Below, piece after piece: positions 45,601-54,371 of a stretch of 64,000 bases of DNA. Each line of letters opens with the position of its first letter. Position 1 is the first letter of the stretch. Both the position numbers and the translations under genes were made by a program. Location: NCBI RefSeq assembly GCF_047675955.1, contig NC_132904.1:683501-747500 (forward strand), in the 5' to 3' direction. Source of the DNA: Chlorocebus sabaeus. Its lineage: Eukaryota; Chordata; Mammalia; Primates; Cercopithecidae. Under the pieces are notes generated by a model. It was not told where the DNA came from, searched no databases, and was given only the letters and a program-made list of their open reading frames with translations.

Positions 45601-47417
45601 CCATCGCGGGGCCAGGGCAGCCCGCCTGAGCCTCAGGACCCTCCCTCTGCACTGTGACGGCCCCAACTTACTGGAGTGACATAGCCCAGTACATCTCCAG
45701 CAAAGTGTCTGTCCCGGGCCTTTGCTGAGCAGTAGCTGCGATGCTCAAGAACCACACTCTCAGCTTTGAGGTCTGTCACCACCAAACCCCGGTCTTGAAC
45801 CGGCTTATCTGAAAACTGACTCTGAAATAAAAGGAATGAGAGAAAGCCATCAGTCATCTGTCCTCAGTGTAGAACACAAAACCCCACCCAGCAAACCCTT
45901 TCCATTCAGCCAGCAGCCGAGTCTCTGGATCAACACAGTGCTGCTGACCTGGAGACCCTGTACGTAGAGGATGGAGACCACAGCAGGCAATTCAATTCAG
46001 AAGGGCTCTGGCTGTCAACAGACACTGGCCGACTGTACAGGGCCTTTCCCACGCTTGCTCTGGGCTGGAAGGCAGGCAGGCAGCCAGACGGCTATGGTGG
46101 CTCCCTCCCTGCATGTGAGGGTAGATAGTCTTGCACCAGCTCTGGCCACTTTATACCCATCCGGGCACTCCAGGGCCACACACTTTGCTGGACAGGAACA
46201 TGCCAGGTGGGCTGGGTGCGGTGGCTCACACCTGTAATCCCAGAACTTTGGGAGGCTGAGGCAGGTGGATCACCTGAGGTCAGGAGTTGGAGACCAGTCT
46301 GGTCAACATGGTGAAACTCCATCTCTATTAAATATGCAAAAATTAGCCAGGAATGGTGGCAGGCGCCTGTAATCCCAGCTACTCGGGAGGCTGAGGCAGG
46401 AGAATCGCTTGAACCTGGGTGGCAGAGGCTGCAGTGAGCCAAGATCGCGCCACTGCACTTCAGCCTGGGCAACAAGAGCGAAACTTCATCTCAAAAAAAA
46501 AAAAGAACATGCCAGGCACACGCCACCATGCTAGCCAACCACCGCCTGCCACCACCCCCACCAATGCAACCCTGCTGGCCAACCACCGCTGGCCACCGCT
46601 CCTGCCAATGAGAGTCTTTTCTTGCCATGTCACACCTCCCCCTACTCCACCTCTGCTCCTGGAAACCCTCCATTCAGTTATCAACTCGTCTCTTCTGTCC
46701 ACACTCTGCGGCCTGGCTCAGCCTCCCCTTGACCTCGCCCCAAGGGGCTCCGTGACAGAGAGATTTCCACTGCATAGTTTATTTGCCCCCAGACAGCACA
46801 GAGAGCAGCTGCCAATCCAAGACTAGGTCACAGGAACCGTCCTGTGGCAGGGTCTAGCCAGCGGCATGGGGACTGCTAGGACTGAAGGGTGGTTCTATGA
46901 GTTTACACCCTTGAACGTGCAATCCCAGGGCCATCCCAGGGGAATGCCCCAAAAAGCATGAGGCAAACACAGCTCAAGGCCATGACAAAGACGGCAAGAT
47001 GAAGATGCAGGTGATACAAGCAAGAGGTGGAGGATGGAAACTGGCAACTGGCACATAAAACAAGCTCTATGTGGGGTGAGTAGGGAGGCACCCTACCCTC
47101 AAAACTTGGCTCCAGAGGCTGCTCACTCAGAGGCACTGACTGGCCAGAGCCCCAGAACTACACAGGCCGCCCACCAGCTGCGGGCTCATCAGGCGCCTTT
47201 GTGAGGAGCCTCCTGGCTCACAGGTCCCAGTGGACAGAAAGGAGAAGAGGATGATGGATTAGCCCTCAGCCAGGACAGTTGCCTCAAGTCCCCAGGCCAC
47301 CCCTACCTTCTCCAGCAGCGTCTTCGAGGCAGCTTTTTTGGCATCTGACTTTGACAGCGTAGTGTGAACAGGGCTGCAGGCCAGAGCAAGCCAGAGGAGG
47401 TTGAAGAGTGTCCGCAT
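14474..47417 (-). CDS. CHID1: CHID1 (chitinase domain-containing 1, SI-CLP), complete 393-residue coding sequence in 12 exons
   Basis: Minus-strand join, in translation order: 47417-47307, 45821-45672, 45034-44902, 43716-43672, 42856-42750, 42144-42083, 37960-37868, 28970-28869, 28226-28071, 15173-15093, 14786-14744, 14572-14474. The sum is 1182 nt, 393 codons plus TAG, and every split codon closes correctly. Residues 1-19 look like a signal peptide (MRTLFNLLWLALACSPVHT). The rest is a glycosyl hydrolase family 18 barrel with a strand ending FDGFVVEVW (186-194) and a later DGFSLMTYDYS strand. GH18 enzymes have DGxDxDxE there; here the acid position is Trp194, so catalysis is not expected. This fits the known saccharide-binding, stabilin-1-interacting, lysosomal/secreted role. 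Start choice: ATG with A at -3, heading the signal peptide. Identification is by recalled similarity to human CHID1; a few substitutions are seen. Confidence 0.97.
14744..14786 (-). CDS. CHID1: CHID1 coding exon 11, residues 347-361
   Basis: Acceptor TTGCAG, donor GTGCGT. Only 43 nt: one base to finish Lys347, then SRSGRHVVFYPTLK. Confidence 0.95.
15093..15173 (-). CDS. CHID1: CHID1 coding exon 10, residues 320-347
   Basis: Acceptor CCCCAG, donor GTGAGT. 81 nt encode YIQTLKDHRPRM to HFFEYK with split Arg320 and Lys347. Length is a multiple of three. Confidence 0.96.
15635..15942 (-). repeat. Alu, minus orientation, full length
   Basis: Long T run, GAGATGGAGTCTCG, ends CTGCGCCCAGCC. Confidence 0.93.
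16870..17156 (-). repeat. Alu, minus orientation
   Basis: TTTTTTGAGACAAAGTCTC to CACACCCGGTCC, with only a short tail. Confidence 0.92.
18465..18540. repeat. 38-bp tandem duplication
   Basis: Two copies (18465 and 18503), each starting GCGAGCATAC and ending GGTGCATTT, nearly identical. The sequence just after (to about 18580) resembles the 3' end of a retroposed element, but I cannot name the family. Confidence 0.9.
18900..19200 (+). repeat. Alu, plus orientation
   Basis: GGCTGGGCGTGGTGG to CTCCAAAAAAAACAAAAC. Confidence 0.93.
19841..19972. repeat. 71-bp tandem duplication
   Basis: GCTATGCACCTGT at 19841 and again at 19912, followed by matching CTCCAGGTGTGT and AGCTGGGGC blocks; the copies are diverged. 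Confidence 0.8.
20074..20678 (-). repeat. Minus Alu split by insertion of a plus Alu
   Basis: Outer element at 20074-20100 and 20393-20678. The inner plus-strand Alu occupies 20101-20392. GAGATAGGGTC at 20090-20100 and GAGATAGGATC at 20393-20403 are the target-site duplication. Confidence 0.88.
20101..20392 (+). repeat. Alu nested in an older Alu
   Basis: ACCAGGCGCAGTGG start, CCAAAACAAAAA tail, flanked by an 11-bp duplication of the host Alu. Confidence 0.9.
23222..23480 (-). repeat. Alu, minus orientation, diverged
   Basis: GGAGACAGGGTCTTGCTC to GTTGTGCCAGGCC, with an internal T run at about 23346. Confidence 0.88.
23671..23900. repeat. 83-bp triplication inside the LTR-like block
   Basis: AGGTGACTGGGTCATG recurs at 23671, 23754 and 23837, exactly 83 bp apart. 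Each copy carries CTCTGCCCTGGTGAA and ATTCATGG; copies differ at a few positions. Confidence 0.93.
24102..24392 (+). repeat. Alu, plus orientation, inside the LTR-like block
   Basis: GTCTGGGTGCAGTGGCTCAC to CCCGTCTCAAAAAAAAAA. Confidence 0.92.
25809..26114 (+). repeat. AluY, plus orientation, with target-site duplication
   Basis: GGCCGGGCGCGGTGG start. AAATGCTA before 25809 and again at 26112-26119 marks the insertion. Confidence 0.94.
26379..26510 (+). repeat. Alu left monomer (FLAM-like), plus orientation
   Basis: GGCCAGGCTCGGTGG to CATCTCATAAAAAATAAAA; only one arm is present. Confidence 0.85.
26650..26957 (+). repeat. Alu, plus orientation
   Basis: GCCAGGCGCGG to a 26-A tail; contains AGGTTGAGGCTGCAGTG of the older subfamilies. 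Confidence 0.92.
26979..27280 (+). repeat. AluY-like, plus orientation
   Basis: GGCCGGGTGCGGTGG to a 22-A tail; lies 21 bp after the previous Alu. Confidence 0.93.
28071..28226 (-). CDS. CHID1: CHID1 coding exon 9, residues 268-320
   Basis: Acceptor CTGCAG, donor GTGAGC. 156 nt encode PGPNAPLSWVRACIQV to AREPVVGA, including the LLGLNFYGMDY strand. Ile replaces the Val I recall in human RACVQV. The intron that follows is the gene's longest (about 12.9 kb). Confidence 0.96.
28227..28868 (-). other. CHID1: CHID1 intron 8
   Basis: 642 bp without interspersed repeats. Contains the intronic copy of the 52-bp duplication at 28781-28832. Confidence 0.85.
28781..28884. repeat. 52-bp tandem duplication overlapping the 3' end of CHID1 coding exon 8 and its donor
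   Basis: Copy A (28833-28884) contains the last 16 exon bases and the donor. Copy B (28781-28832) is wholly intronic. On the minus strand ACTCCACAG is followed by CGCATCA-GTGAGT in A and TGCAGCA-GTCAGT in B. Confidence 0.85.
28869..28970 (-). CDS. CHID1: CHID1 coding exon 8, residues 234-268
   Basis: Acceptor TTGCAG, donor GTGAGT (28868-28863). 102 nt encode TDQLGMFTHKEFEQLAP to TYDYSTAH, containing the conserved MTYDYS strand of GH18 proteins. The last 16 bases and the donor are part of a 52-bp tandem duplication whose second copy lies in the intron at 28781-28832. Confidence 0.96.
30510..30804 (-). repeat. AluYR-like (Old World monkey type), minus orientation
   Basis: Minus strand carries GGCTCAAGCCTG and GATCCGGCCACTG; looks young, little diverged. 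Confidence 0.9.
30812..30917 (-). repeat. Alu arm fragment, minus orientation
   Basis: TTTTTGAGATGGGGTCTC to AAGCAATCCTCTTGCC; one arm only, abutting the previous Alu. Confidence 0.8.
30942..31224 (+). repeat. Alu, plus orientation, without a poly-A tail
   Basis: GGCTGGGTGTGACGG to ACAGAGCAAGACAATG. It lies in inverted orientation to 30510-30804, 138 bp away. Confidence 0.9.
31232..31690 (+). mobile_element. MaLR-type LTR-like sequence (MLT1/MST-like)
   Basis: AAGCCCTAACCACTGATG, GATGGGGCCTTTAGGAGG, GAGAAGAGACACCA and GCCATGTGAGGACGCAGC occur in the order expected for this LTR group on the plus strand. Diverged and non-coding; the right edge is uncertain. Confidence 0.6.
31810..32008 (-). 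repeat. Alu fragment with an internal deletion, minus orientation
   Basis: TTTTTGAGTCAGGGTCTTGC joins directly to the CACAGGCGCCACCA segment, so about 90 bp of the body are missing. Confidence 0.83.
36302..36592 (+). repeat. Alu, plus orientation, first arm shortened
   Basis: GGCTGGCCATGGTGGC then directly TTGGGAGGCC; A/AAG tail. Confidence 0.9.
37868..37960 (-). CDS. CHID1: CHID1 coding exon 7, residues 203-234
   Basis: Acceptor CTTGCAG, donor GTAAGT. 93 nt coding GLIHMLTHLAEALHQARL to PPAITP with split codons at both ends, a helix and the hydrophobic strand LLALLVIPP of the barrel. Confidence 0.96.
40089..40175. repeat. Imperfect ~40-bp repeat, about 2.3 copies
   Basis: ACGAGGTTGTCTCAG, ACGAGGCTGTCTCAG and ATGAGGTTGTCTCC modules spaced by about 40 bp. 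Confidence 0.65.
40621..40800. repeat. 59-bp minisatellite, three copies
   Basis: CAGTGGGG-G-GCACACTGAGG starts at 40621, 40680 and 40739, exactly 59 bp apart, each with GGTCTGGGCACCAGGA. Copies are almost identical. Confidence 0.95.
42083..42144 (-). CDS. CHID1: CHID1 coding exon 6, residues 183-203, degenerate GH18 motif
   Basis: Acceptor TTTCAG, donor GTGAGT. 62 nt encode NQHFDGFVVEVWNQLLSQKR plus part of Val203. D187-G188 of the GH18 signature are present, but the third Asp is Glu192 and the catalytic Glu is Trp194. Confidence 0.96.
42145..42749 (-). other. CHID1: CHID1 intron 5
   Basis: 605 bp of unique GC-rich sequence. Confidence 0.8.
42750..42856 (-). CDS. CHID1: CHID1 coding exon 5, residues 147-182
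   Basis: Acceptor CTGCAG, donor GTGAGG. 107 nt encode PRLLFEDWTYDDF to SKTVVQVAK, including an acidic stretch (DSEDEIEE). Confidence 0.96.
42857..43671 (-). other. CHID1: CHID1 intron 4
   Basis: 815 bp, unique; no repeat family recognised. Confidence 0.8.
43672..43716 (-). CDS. CHID1: CHID1 coding exon 4 (45 nt microexon-like), residues 132-147
   Basis: Acceptor CCACAG, donor GTGAGT. Codes WMRAIRKNAKGLHI with split codons at both ends. As I recall, human has AVRKHAKG here, so two conservative changes are seen. Its length is a multiple of three, so skipping would keep frame. Confidence 0.95.
   Translation of the reverse strand, partial: GGCEPSGRMPRACT
43841..43910. repeat. Member 1 of a dispersed direct repeat pair flanking CHID1 coding exon 3
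   Basis: GTGTGAGAACCCACCCCTCC followed by CTGG(C/T)(C/T)CAGGG; partner at 45344-45413 in the same orientation. Confidence 0.85.
44650..44855. repeat. CA-rich low-complexity tract
   Basis: Interrupted CACACTCACA runs over about 200 bp, with no regular unit. Confidence 0.85.
44902..45034 (-). CDS. CHID1: CHID1 coding exon 3, residues 88-132 (first base of 132)
   Basis: Acceptor TTGCCAG. 133 nt coding WNSHGYDV to GLHDVDQ plus one base. The donor is GTTCTC, which matches the consensus only at GT, yet phase and protein continuity fix it here because the next exon supplies GG then TGG for G-W. Direct repeats of about 65 bp lie on either side of this exon (43841 and 45344). Confidence 0.94.
45035..45671 (-). 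other. CHID1: CHID1 intron 2
   Basis: 637 bp, unique apart from the second repeat member at 45344-45413. Confidence 0.8.
45344..45413. repeat. Member 2 of the dispersed direct repeat pair
   Basis: Matches 43841-43910 at roughly 60 of 70 positions by eye; 1503 bp apart. Confidence 0.85.
45672..45821 (-). CDS. CHID1: CHID1 coding exon 2, residues 38-87
   Basis: Acceptor TTTCAG, donor GTAAGT. 150 nt, 50 codons from SQFSDKPVQD to DVLGYVTP, the N-terminal extension and first strand of the GH18 barrel. Confidence 0.96.
45822..47306 (-). other. CHID1: CHID1 intron 1 of the coding region
   Basis: Contains one Alu (46210-46505), a two-copy ~48-bp repeat at about 46530-46615 (GCCAACCACCGC modules) and otherwise unique DNA. 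Confidence 0.8.
46210..46505 (+). repeat. Alu, plus orientation, with target-site duplication
   Basis: GGCTGGGTGCGGTGG to an A tail. AACATGCCAGG lies on both sides (about 46198 and 46507). Confidence 0.94.
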
Positions 47418-47460
47418 GGTAGGTATGTCACAGGAGGGTCCAACCTCGGGGTCCAGAGGG
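47307..47460 (-). CDS. CHID1: CHID1 coding exon 1: 43 nt of 5'UTR plus residues 1-37 (signal peptide)
   Basis: Acceptor (minus strand) CCTGCAG lies just above 47460. ATG is at 47417-47415 and donor GTAGGG lies below 47307. Codes MRTLFNLLWLALACSPVHT, the signal peptide, then a Lys/Ser/Ala-rich stretch ending LLEK. The 43 untranslated bases contain the stop (47430-47428) of an upstream ORF that begins in exon 1. Confidence 0.95.
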
Positions 47461-47846
47461 CTGCAGGGAGAACAGAGCACATTCAAACAACCAGTAGAGA
47501 GAGGCAGCACATGGGCAACTCCTCTGCTGAGGGGGCCACTTTCTCCTAACAGGGCCTGGGTCCTCATGGCACTGGGTGAGGCCTTGGCCACTGGGACAGA
47601 GCCCTGCCCTGGACCAGCCCTGGTGGCCAGAGTCCATTCTCCAGTACTCCTGGGCCTCCTGACTGAGCCACCAGTTCCTCCCAGACACCCAGAAAAGAGC
47701 TTCCTCACCATCAGCCACAGAGCCCTCCCCTCACAGTCCAAGGCCGCCCTGACCACCACTAGCCATCTAGGAGAGCATGGCCTCCTTCAAATCCAAAGAA
47801 AGCCAAACCATGGTAGGGCTTAAGTGTAAAATAATGAAGTCACAAG

Positions 47847-47970
47847 CTGGGCCATGTAGTGGCTCACACCTGTAATTCCAACACTTTGGGAGACTGAAGT
47901 GGGATGATTACTTGAGCCCAGGAGTTCGAGACCAGCCTGGGCAACATAGTGAGATCCTACAAAAATAAAT
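47847..47970 (+). repeat. Alu left arm (FLAM-like), plus orientation
   Basis: GCTGGGCCATGTAGTGG to CATAGTGAGATCC. Confidence 0.83.
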
Positions 47971-47975
47971 ATTTG

Positions 47976-48282
47976 GGCCGGGTGCAGTGGCTCACGCCTG
48001 TAATCCCAACACTTTGGGAGGCTGAGGCAGGCGGATCACCTGAGGTCAGGAATTCGTGATCAGCCTGACCAACATGGTGAAACTCCATCTCTACTAAAAA
48101 CACAAAAATTAGCTGGGTGTGGTGGTGTGCACCTGTAGTCCCAGCTACTCAGGAGGCTGAGGCAAGAGAATTGCTTGAACCCAGGAGGCAGAGGTTGCAG
48201 TGAGCCGAGATTGCACCACTGCACTCCAGCCTGGGGACAGAGCAAGACTCCATCTCAGATAAAAAAAAAAAAAGAAAAAAAA
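47976..48282 (+). repeat. Alu, plus orientation
   Basis: GGCCGGGTGCAGTGG to CATCTCAGATAAAAAAAA. Confidence 0.93.
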
Positions 48283-48439
48283 TCGTAGACTCAGAGAAGC
48301 CTACGATAATGACGACGACGGTGGTGATGCCACATAAGTACTAAGATAAAATATAGGTACCCATTTATGCAATCTCAGGGTAGAGAAGGCTTTTCCAGCT
48401 CTATGAGTACTGGGAGAGATGAGCAAAGAAAACACCACT

Positions 48440-48615
48440 AAAGTAGAACTACATACAAATGTAAGACTTTCATTCAGGAAATAAAGAAGGAAATGTGAAG
48501 ACAAATAATAAACCAAAGAATATTTGGAACATACTTGACAATAGTTTTCTACCCATAATCTATTCATAACATGCAAATAAATCTCACAAATCAAGAAAAG
48601 ACACTTGAATAAAAA
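48440..48615 (+). mobile_element. Possible L1-derived fragment
   Basis: AT-rich, with CATAACATGCAAATAAATC followed by CACAAATCAAGAAAAGACA, like the ORF2/3' part of old L1 elements. Weak call. Confidence 0.35.
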
Positions 48616-48622
48616 ATGTCCT

Positions 48623-48918
48623 GGCTGGGCGCGATGACTCATACCTGTAATCCCAGCACTTTGGGACGCCAGGCGGGCGGATCATGAGGTCAGGAGATCG
48701 GGGCCATCCTGGCCAACAAGGTGAAACCCTGTCTCTACTAAGATACAAAAAATTAGCCGGGTGTGGTGGTGCACGCCTGTAGTCCGAGCTACTCAGGAAG
48801 CTGAGGCAGGGGAATCACTTGAACCTGGGAGGAGGAGGTTACAGTGAGCCGAGATTGCGCTACTGCACTCCAGGGTAGTGACATAGCAAGACTCCAACTG
48901 AAAAAAAAAAAAAAAAAA
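48623..48918 (+). repeat. Alu, plus orientation
   Basis: GGCTGGGCGCGATGAC to a 19-A tail. Confidence 0.92.
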
Positions 48919-48927
48919 GGTCCCACA

Positions 48928-49215
48928 GCCAGGCGCAGTGGCTCACACCTGTAATCCTAGCATTTTGGGAGACTGAGGTGGGCGGATCACCTGAGGTCGG
49001 GAGGTGGAGACCAGCCTGGCCAATGTGGTGAAACTTCGTCTCTATTAAAATACAAAAATTAGCCAGGCGTGGTGGCGGGCACTGCAATCCCAGCTACCCA
49101 GGAGGCTGAGGCAAGAGAATTCTTGAACCTGGGAGGCGGAGGTTGTGGTGAGCCAAGATCTTGCCACTGCACTCCAGCCTGGGCGACAGACTGTGACTCC
49201 ATTCCCCCCAAAAAA
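48928..49215 (+). repeat. Alu, plus orientation
   Basis: GCCAGGCGCAGTGG to GACTCCATTCCCCCC; ATGTCCCAC after it resembles GGTCCCAC before it, a likely target duplication. Confidence 0.92.
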
Positions 49216-49242
49216 TGTCCCACTATAAAAATATCAGATGAA

Positions 49243-49546
49243 GCCGGGCGTGGTGGCTCAAGCCTGTAATCCCAGCACTTTGGGAGGCTGAGACGGGTGG
49301 ATCACGAGGTCAGGAGATCGAGACCATCCTGGCTAACACGGTGAAACCCCGTCTCTATTAAAAAATACAAAAAATTAGCCGGGCGAGGTGGCGGGCACCT
49401 GTAGTCCCAGCTACTCGGGAGGCTGAGGCAGGAGAATGGCGTAAAACCGGGAGGCAGAGCTCGCAGTGAGCTGAGATCCGGCCACTGCACTCCAGCCTGG
49501 GCTACAGAGCGAGACTCCATCTCAAAAAAAAGAAAAAAGAAAAAAA
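49243..49546 (+). repeat. AluYR-like (Old World monkey type), plus orientation, with target-site duplication
   Basis: GGCTCAAGCCTG and GATCCGGCCACTGC are present. AATATCAGATGAA flanks it on both sides (near 49230 and 49548). Confidence 0.93.
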
Positions 49547-49884
49547 AATATCAGATGAAAAGAGGTATAACACAGAGACACCCAGAGCCCCAGAAATGAG
49601 CAGCTTAGCCTGATTAGCGACAAAGAACCGAACAAACCCTGAAATAAGACGGGATCTCCACCCGCTCTATGAAGAAGTGAAAACGATGCTATCACAGGAC
49701 CTGGACAACAGTGACTCTGCTGAGCTGTTAGTGGAAATTCAAGTTGAAAAAGCTTTTTTTATGACAATCTGGTCATAAATATACTTTGCAACATGCATTT
49801 CCTTTTTTACTTATTTTTGTTATTTTGTTTTTTCTTTTTCCAACATGCATTTCCTTTCTTTCACAAATTCCACATTGGGGGAAT

Positions 49885-50172
49885 TTCTTTCTTTTTTCTT
49901 TTTTTTTCTTTTGAGATGGAGTCTCGCTCTGTCTTCCAGGCTGGAGTGCAGTGGCACGATCTCGGCTCACTGCAACCTCCGCGTCCTAGGTTCAAGTGAT
50001 TCTCATACCTCAGCCTCCCGAGTAGCTGGGATTACAGGCGTGTGCCACCACATCTGGCTAGTTTTTATATTTTTAGTAGAGATGGGGTTTCGCCTTGTTG
50101 GCCAGGCTGGTCTCAAGCTCCTGGCCTCCAGTGATCCGCCTGCCTCCCAAAACGAGCCACCATGCCCAGCCA
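49885..50172 (-). repeat. Alu, minus orientation
   Basis: TTTTGAGATGGAGTCTCG to CATGCCCAGCC. Inverted relative to 49243-49546. Confidence 0.92.
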
Positions 50173-50399
50173 TGGGGGATTTTCCACATATGTAGAAAAC
50201 ATGAGGATGTTCATGGACCTGGCTCTCCCAGATGCTGGAACACAGGCACGGCCATGCTCGTGATGTGCCAGTCAATGAAGACACTACAAAGCAGCACTTA
50301 CACAGTGCAGTCCCACAGAGAAAGCATGTAGGGAGGGGTGCTAAAAATCAAATGATGTGCCCTTAAGGTGAAAGCTTAAGAAACAAAACAAAAAAGTAG

Positions 50400-50690
50400 C
50401 CCAGGAGCGGGGGCTCATGCTCCACTTTGGGAGGCCAAGGCAAGTGGATCCCCTGAGGTCGGGAGTTCGAGACCAGCCTGACCAACATGGAGAAACCCCA
50501 TCTCTACTAAAAATACAAAATTAGCTGGGTGTGGTGGTGCATGCCTGTAATCCCAGCTACTCAGGAGGCTGAGACAGGATAATCACTTGAACCCAGGAGG
50601 CAGAGGTTGAGGTGAGCCGAGATCGCGCAACGGCACTCAAGTCTGGGCAACAGGAGCAAAAACTCCATCTCAAAAAAAAAAAAGAAACAA
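50400..50690 (+). repeat. Alu, plus orientation
   Basis: CCCAGGAGCGGGGGCTCATG to CATCTCAAAAAAAAAAAAG; part of the first arm is deleted. Confidence 0.9.
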
Positions 50691-50846
50691 AACAAAAAAT
50701 AAATGAGCAGGCTATCTGGAATTACTGGTCATTCTGTTTCTTCTCTTCTGCTTTATCTGTATCTTCTGGTCTTCCTGCACTAAACTTTTATTATACTGTT
50801 TACTTTTAGGTTCTACGGACCACCAACAAATGTGATTCTACTTTCT

Positions 50847-51108
50847 GGCTGGGCACTGTGGCTCACGCCTGTAATCCCAGCACTCTGGGAGGCCGAGACA
50901 GGCAGATCACAAGGTCAAGAGATCAAGACAATCCTGGCTAACATGTTGAAACTCCATCTCTACTAAAAATACAAAAAATTAGTCGGGCGTGGTGGCAGGC
51001 GCCTGTAGTCTCAGCTACTGGAGAGGCTGAGGCAGGAGAATGGTGTGAATCTGGGAGGCGGAGCTTGCAGTGAGCCGAGATACCACCGTCTTGGAAAAAA
51101 AAAAAAAA
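50847..51108 (+). repeat. Alu, plus orientation, with 3' deletion and target-site duplication
   Basis: GGCTGGGCACTGTGG start. The end of the second arm is missing before the A tail. GTGATTCTACTTTC flanks it (50832 and 51109). Confidence 0.93.
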
Positions 51109-53314
51109 GTGATTCTACTTTCCATCTTTCACTGGGGTTGGGGGCAGCAGCAGGGAGAGCTGAACAACTACCATAGACCAGCCAGGCTGTTAGTCCTTCA
51201 TGAAGCTTTGGGACACTGCTGGGAAGAAGTTCTTGGCTAGTTTCACAGCTCTGGCAGCACAGACCCCTCTAGACCAGCTGAGGGGCCCACACAGCCTGGG
51301 CAGAGACAGAGACCTGAAAGGTGGGGAGCTCAGCCCAACCCACTACCCGGCAAGTGGGCACATGGCCTTCCCCTCGGGTCACAGGCTCCTGAGGATATGG
51401 GAGCTTAGGCCCAAGAGGCTCCGGGAAGCCCAGCCAGGCAGGTGCACCTGTCAGAGGATGCTGCCAGAGCCAGGCCTACCACAGTGCCTACCCTCCTACC
51501 CAAAAGACTTCCTGGCCAGGAACCCGTTTTCACTCCCTCTGAAACCGTCCCCTTGACCCGCTTCCTTCTGCAGAGGCACACACTGTCCCACTTTGCCCTG
51601 TCTCTTCCCTGGGTGAGACTGGTGCTCCTGGTGCAGACTGAGGGGACTGTGGCTGCCCCCGGGCAGGGTTTTGCATGCTTTGGTACCCAATACACCCACA
51701 ACACACCTGCGTGGGAAGAACATGGTCCTAGAGCAAGGTCAACCAGTGAAGCTCCCCCACCTAGGAGGCAGGGAGCCACAAGACAGCCTGACCTGCACGC
51801 TTATGGGGAGTTAGGAAGAGAACTCACAGGCCAAGCACAGCAGCACCTGGTACATGGAGCCACAGGCAAAACAGTGAGTGTTTGAACAGCCATGGCAGTT
51901 CCGAGGGCTGTGCAGAGGGAATAAGAAGGCCCAGGCACAGATCACCACCCTGTGCCCCAACGCCCAACCTCTCCAGCCCCTCTCCTCAGTGACACATCCC
52001 AGAATCACAACCAAGGGCAGCAGCCTGCTGTCACCTGCCCCCAGCCCCACTATCTGTCTGCTGCAGCTGAGGCTTGGTCTGAGTCAGCAACAGCCCCACG
52101 GAAGGAGGAGAGGGTTCTGGTCATGGCACAGGGAAGACGGCCCAGAATCACTTGCCTGGCCAGGCTGAAACGGCGGCTGCCTCAGTTCCCAAGCACCCAG
52201 TCTTTGACCCCAGCCCATTCCATGACCACTGGCTCCTTCTCTGTCTTCTGGGTGGAAATCTGGGTCAGGGACGAAGGAAAGGAATGAAAAACCAAATGGG
52301 TGGTTCTCCAGGGGACTGGCTCAGGAGTAATTTGAGGGCACACTCAGGTACCAAATGACCAACCACTATGGGGCTGGGTCTCTGCCCCTACCTGCCGTCC
52401 TGTAGATCCGAAACAGGGCCACTGTCCACCCACCTAGAGGCCCCTCTACCTGTGACCTTCCTGCCCCCTAACCTATGATTTCACACTTCAGGGAAGGAAG
52501 AGGAAAGGGTGGAAGAGGAAGAGTCCTGTCAGCATGTGTCCAGCAGAGGGGGCACTAGGAGAACCTGACTGAGCACAAGGCCAGGGCGGGTACTGCCCCT
52601 GTCCACTCACACTCAGCTCGCCAGCTCAGCGATGAAGTGCTCGGATACAGGCTACTCACAAATGCTGGGCTGCTTCTCTGACTTGCCATGGAACTTTCCA
52701 GACAACTGCCCCAGGGAGATGGTGTGTGTGATGTGTGAGGGATGCTCACACTGCAACCAGGTCCTTGTCTAGGCTTTGGTACCTCCCCGGCTCTCCACTG
52801 CTCACCGGCCGTTCTGCTCTGAGGCCTGTGAGGACACTCTCCATCATGCTCTTCACATAACACAGACTCCCAGGCTCGCACACACTTTGTTCCTGCATCA
52901 AAACGTGTTTCTTCCCCAAATGCCAATGTCCTTCCCTTGGGCAGAACGGCCCCGCACACAAAGGGAATGTGGGGTGTTATGAAGAGGCACAGGCCCCGAC
53001 CCTGGTCACCCAAAGCGGTCCCAGAAACCATTCTGTAACAAGCTAAGGTGGAGCACTACTGCTCCCACTTTCCTGCACTCCCAGTCCGTAGGTCCAGGAC
53101 CTCCTCGGTGGTGGTGATGGAAAGGATGGGAGTCACAGCAGGGGCTTTCCAGTGCTTTTCATGGAGACCAGCAGTAAGAAATGCACTTTACATCACAACC
53201 CAGCACACGTGTATGTCATGTGTGCACATGTGTAAGGCGACAGCAGCCAATCAGAGCTAACTCCATTCTGTGATGGACACACTGACAACTCCTATTCTGT
53301 TGTGTTTTGAAGAA

Positions 53315-53762
53315 CTGGTGCATGGTGGCTCCGGCCTGTGACCCTAGCACTTTGGGAGGCCAAGAGTTCCTGACTGGTTTTGGCAACAAAGCAAGACCTG
53401 GTCTCTACAAAAAATATTTTTCTGCCGGGCGGATCACCGCATCAGGAGTTCAAGACCAGCCTGGCCAACATGGTGAAACCCAATCTCTAAAAAAGATTTA
53501 AAAAATTAGCTGGGTGCAGTGGTGTGCGCCTGTACTCCCAGGTACTCGGGAGGCTGAGGCAGAAGAATCCCTTAAACCCAGAAGCGGAGGTTGCGGTGAG
53601 CCGAGATCGCACCACTGCACTCCAGCCTGGGTGACTGGGTGAGACTTTGTCTTAAAAAAAAAAAAAAAAAAAAAAAATTCTTAGCTGGGTGCGCTGGCGC
53701 ACACCTGTGGTTCCAAGTAGCTGGGAGGCTGAGAGATGACTTGAGCCCAGGAAGTCGAGGCG
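53315..53762 (+). repeat. Alu fragments, plus orientation, next to the CpG island
   Basis: A partial arm at 53315-53405, a second element at 53420-53678 lacking its 5' end, and the start of a third at 53684-53762 that stops at the edge of the GC-rich tract. Confidence 0.85.
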
Positions 53763-54371
53763 GACGGGCGGGCGGGTCACCCTCCAGTTCGGACAGTCAG
53801 CAATGGAAGCTTCAAGGTTTGGGGCTGAACCAAGGGTGGGATCCGGTCTGATGTGCCCGCCTTTCACGGGGACCGCGTACCCCTCACTGGGAGGGCAGGC
53901 CGCCTGGAGCCCTCCTGCCGCTGCTCGCCCTGGGGGTCCTGGGGACCCAATGGCCACCACTTTGCCACACGAGCCGCGCGCTCACACACTCCTCACCCGC
54001 CGGCCACATCCCTTGTCTGCGCACTCAGGCCCCTTCCACCCAGCGCGCCTCGCTCTCAGCCTCGCTCGCCCTAGCGCACGCGCTCCACCTCCCACTCGCG
54101 GTTCCCCCGACACGCGCCCCCGTCCACACTCGCCCTCCACCCCCGCCCTCGCTCACCCTCGCACTCATAGCAACCTTCTCTCACCCTCGCCTTCACACCC
54201 TCTCACACGCCCCCTCACACACTCGCTCTCACGCGCCCGCGCGGCGTCGCCCGCGACCCCACGCCCGTCCCGCCCGGGGCCGAACCTCGCTGCCCGGCGC
54301 GCCCACTTCGCGAAAGGGAAACTGAGGCCGTGCAAGGAGGAGGAGCAGGTGCCGGCCGCCGCGGGGCTCAC

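Larger units (their letters stand above)
47461..54371 (-). other. CHID1: CHID1 first intron (5'UTR intron), 6.9 kb, Alu-dense at both ends
   Basis: Carries a dense Alu group at 47847-49546, others to 51108 and 53315-53762, an L1-like piece at about 48440-48615, and unique DNA at 51109-53310. Alternative non-coding exons may exist but cannot be told from sequence. Confidence 0.65.
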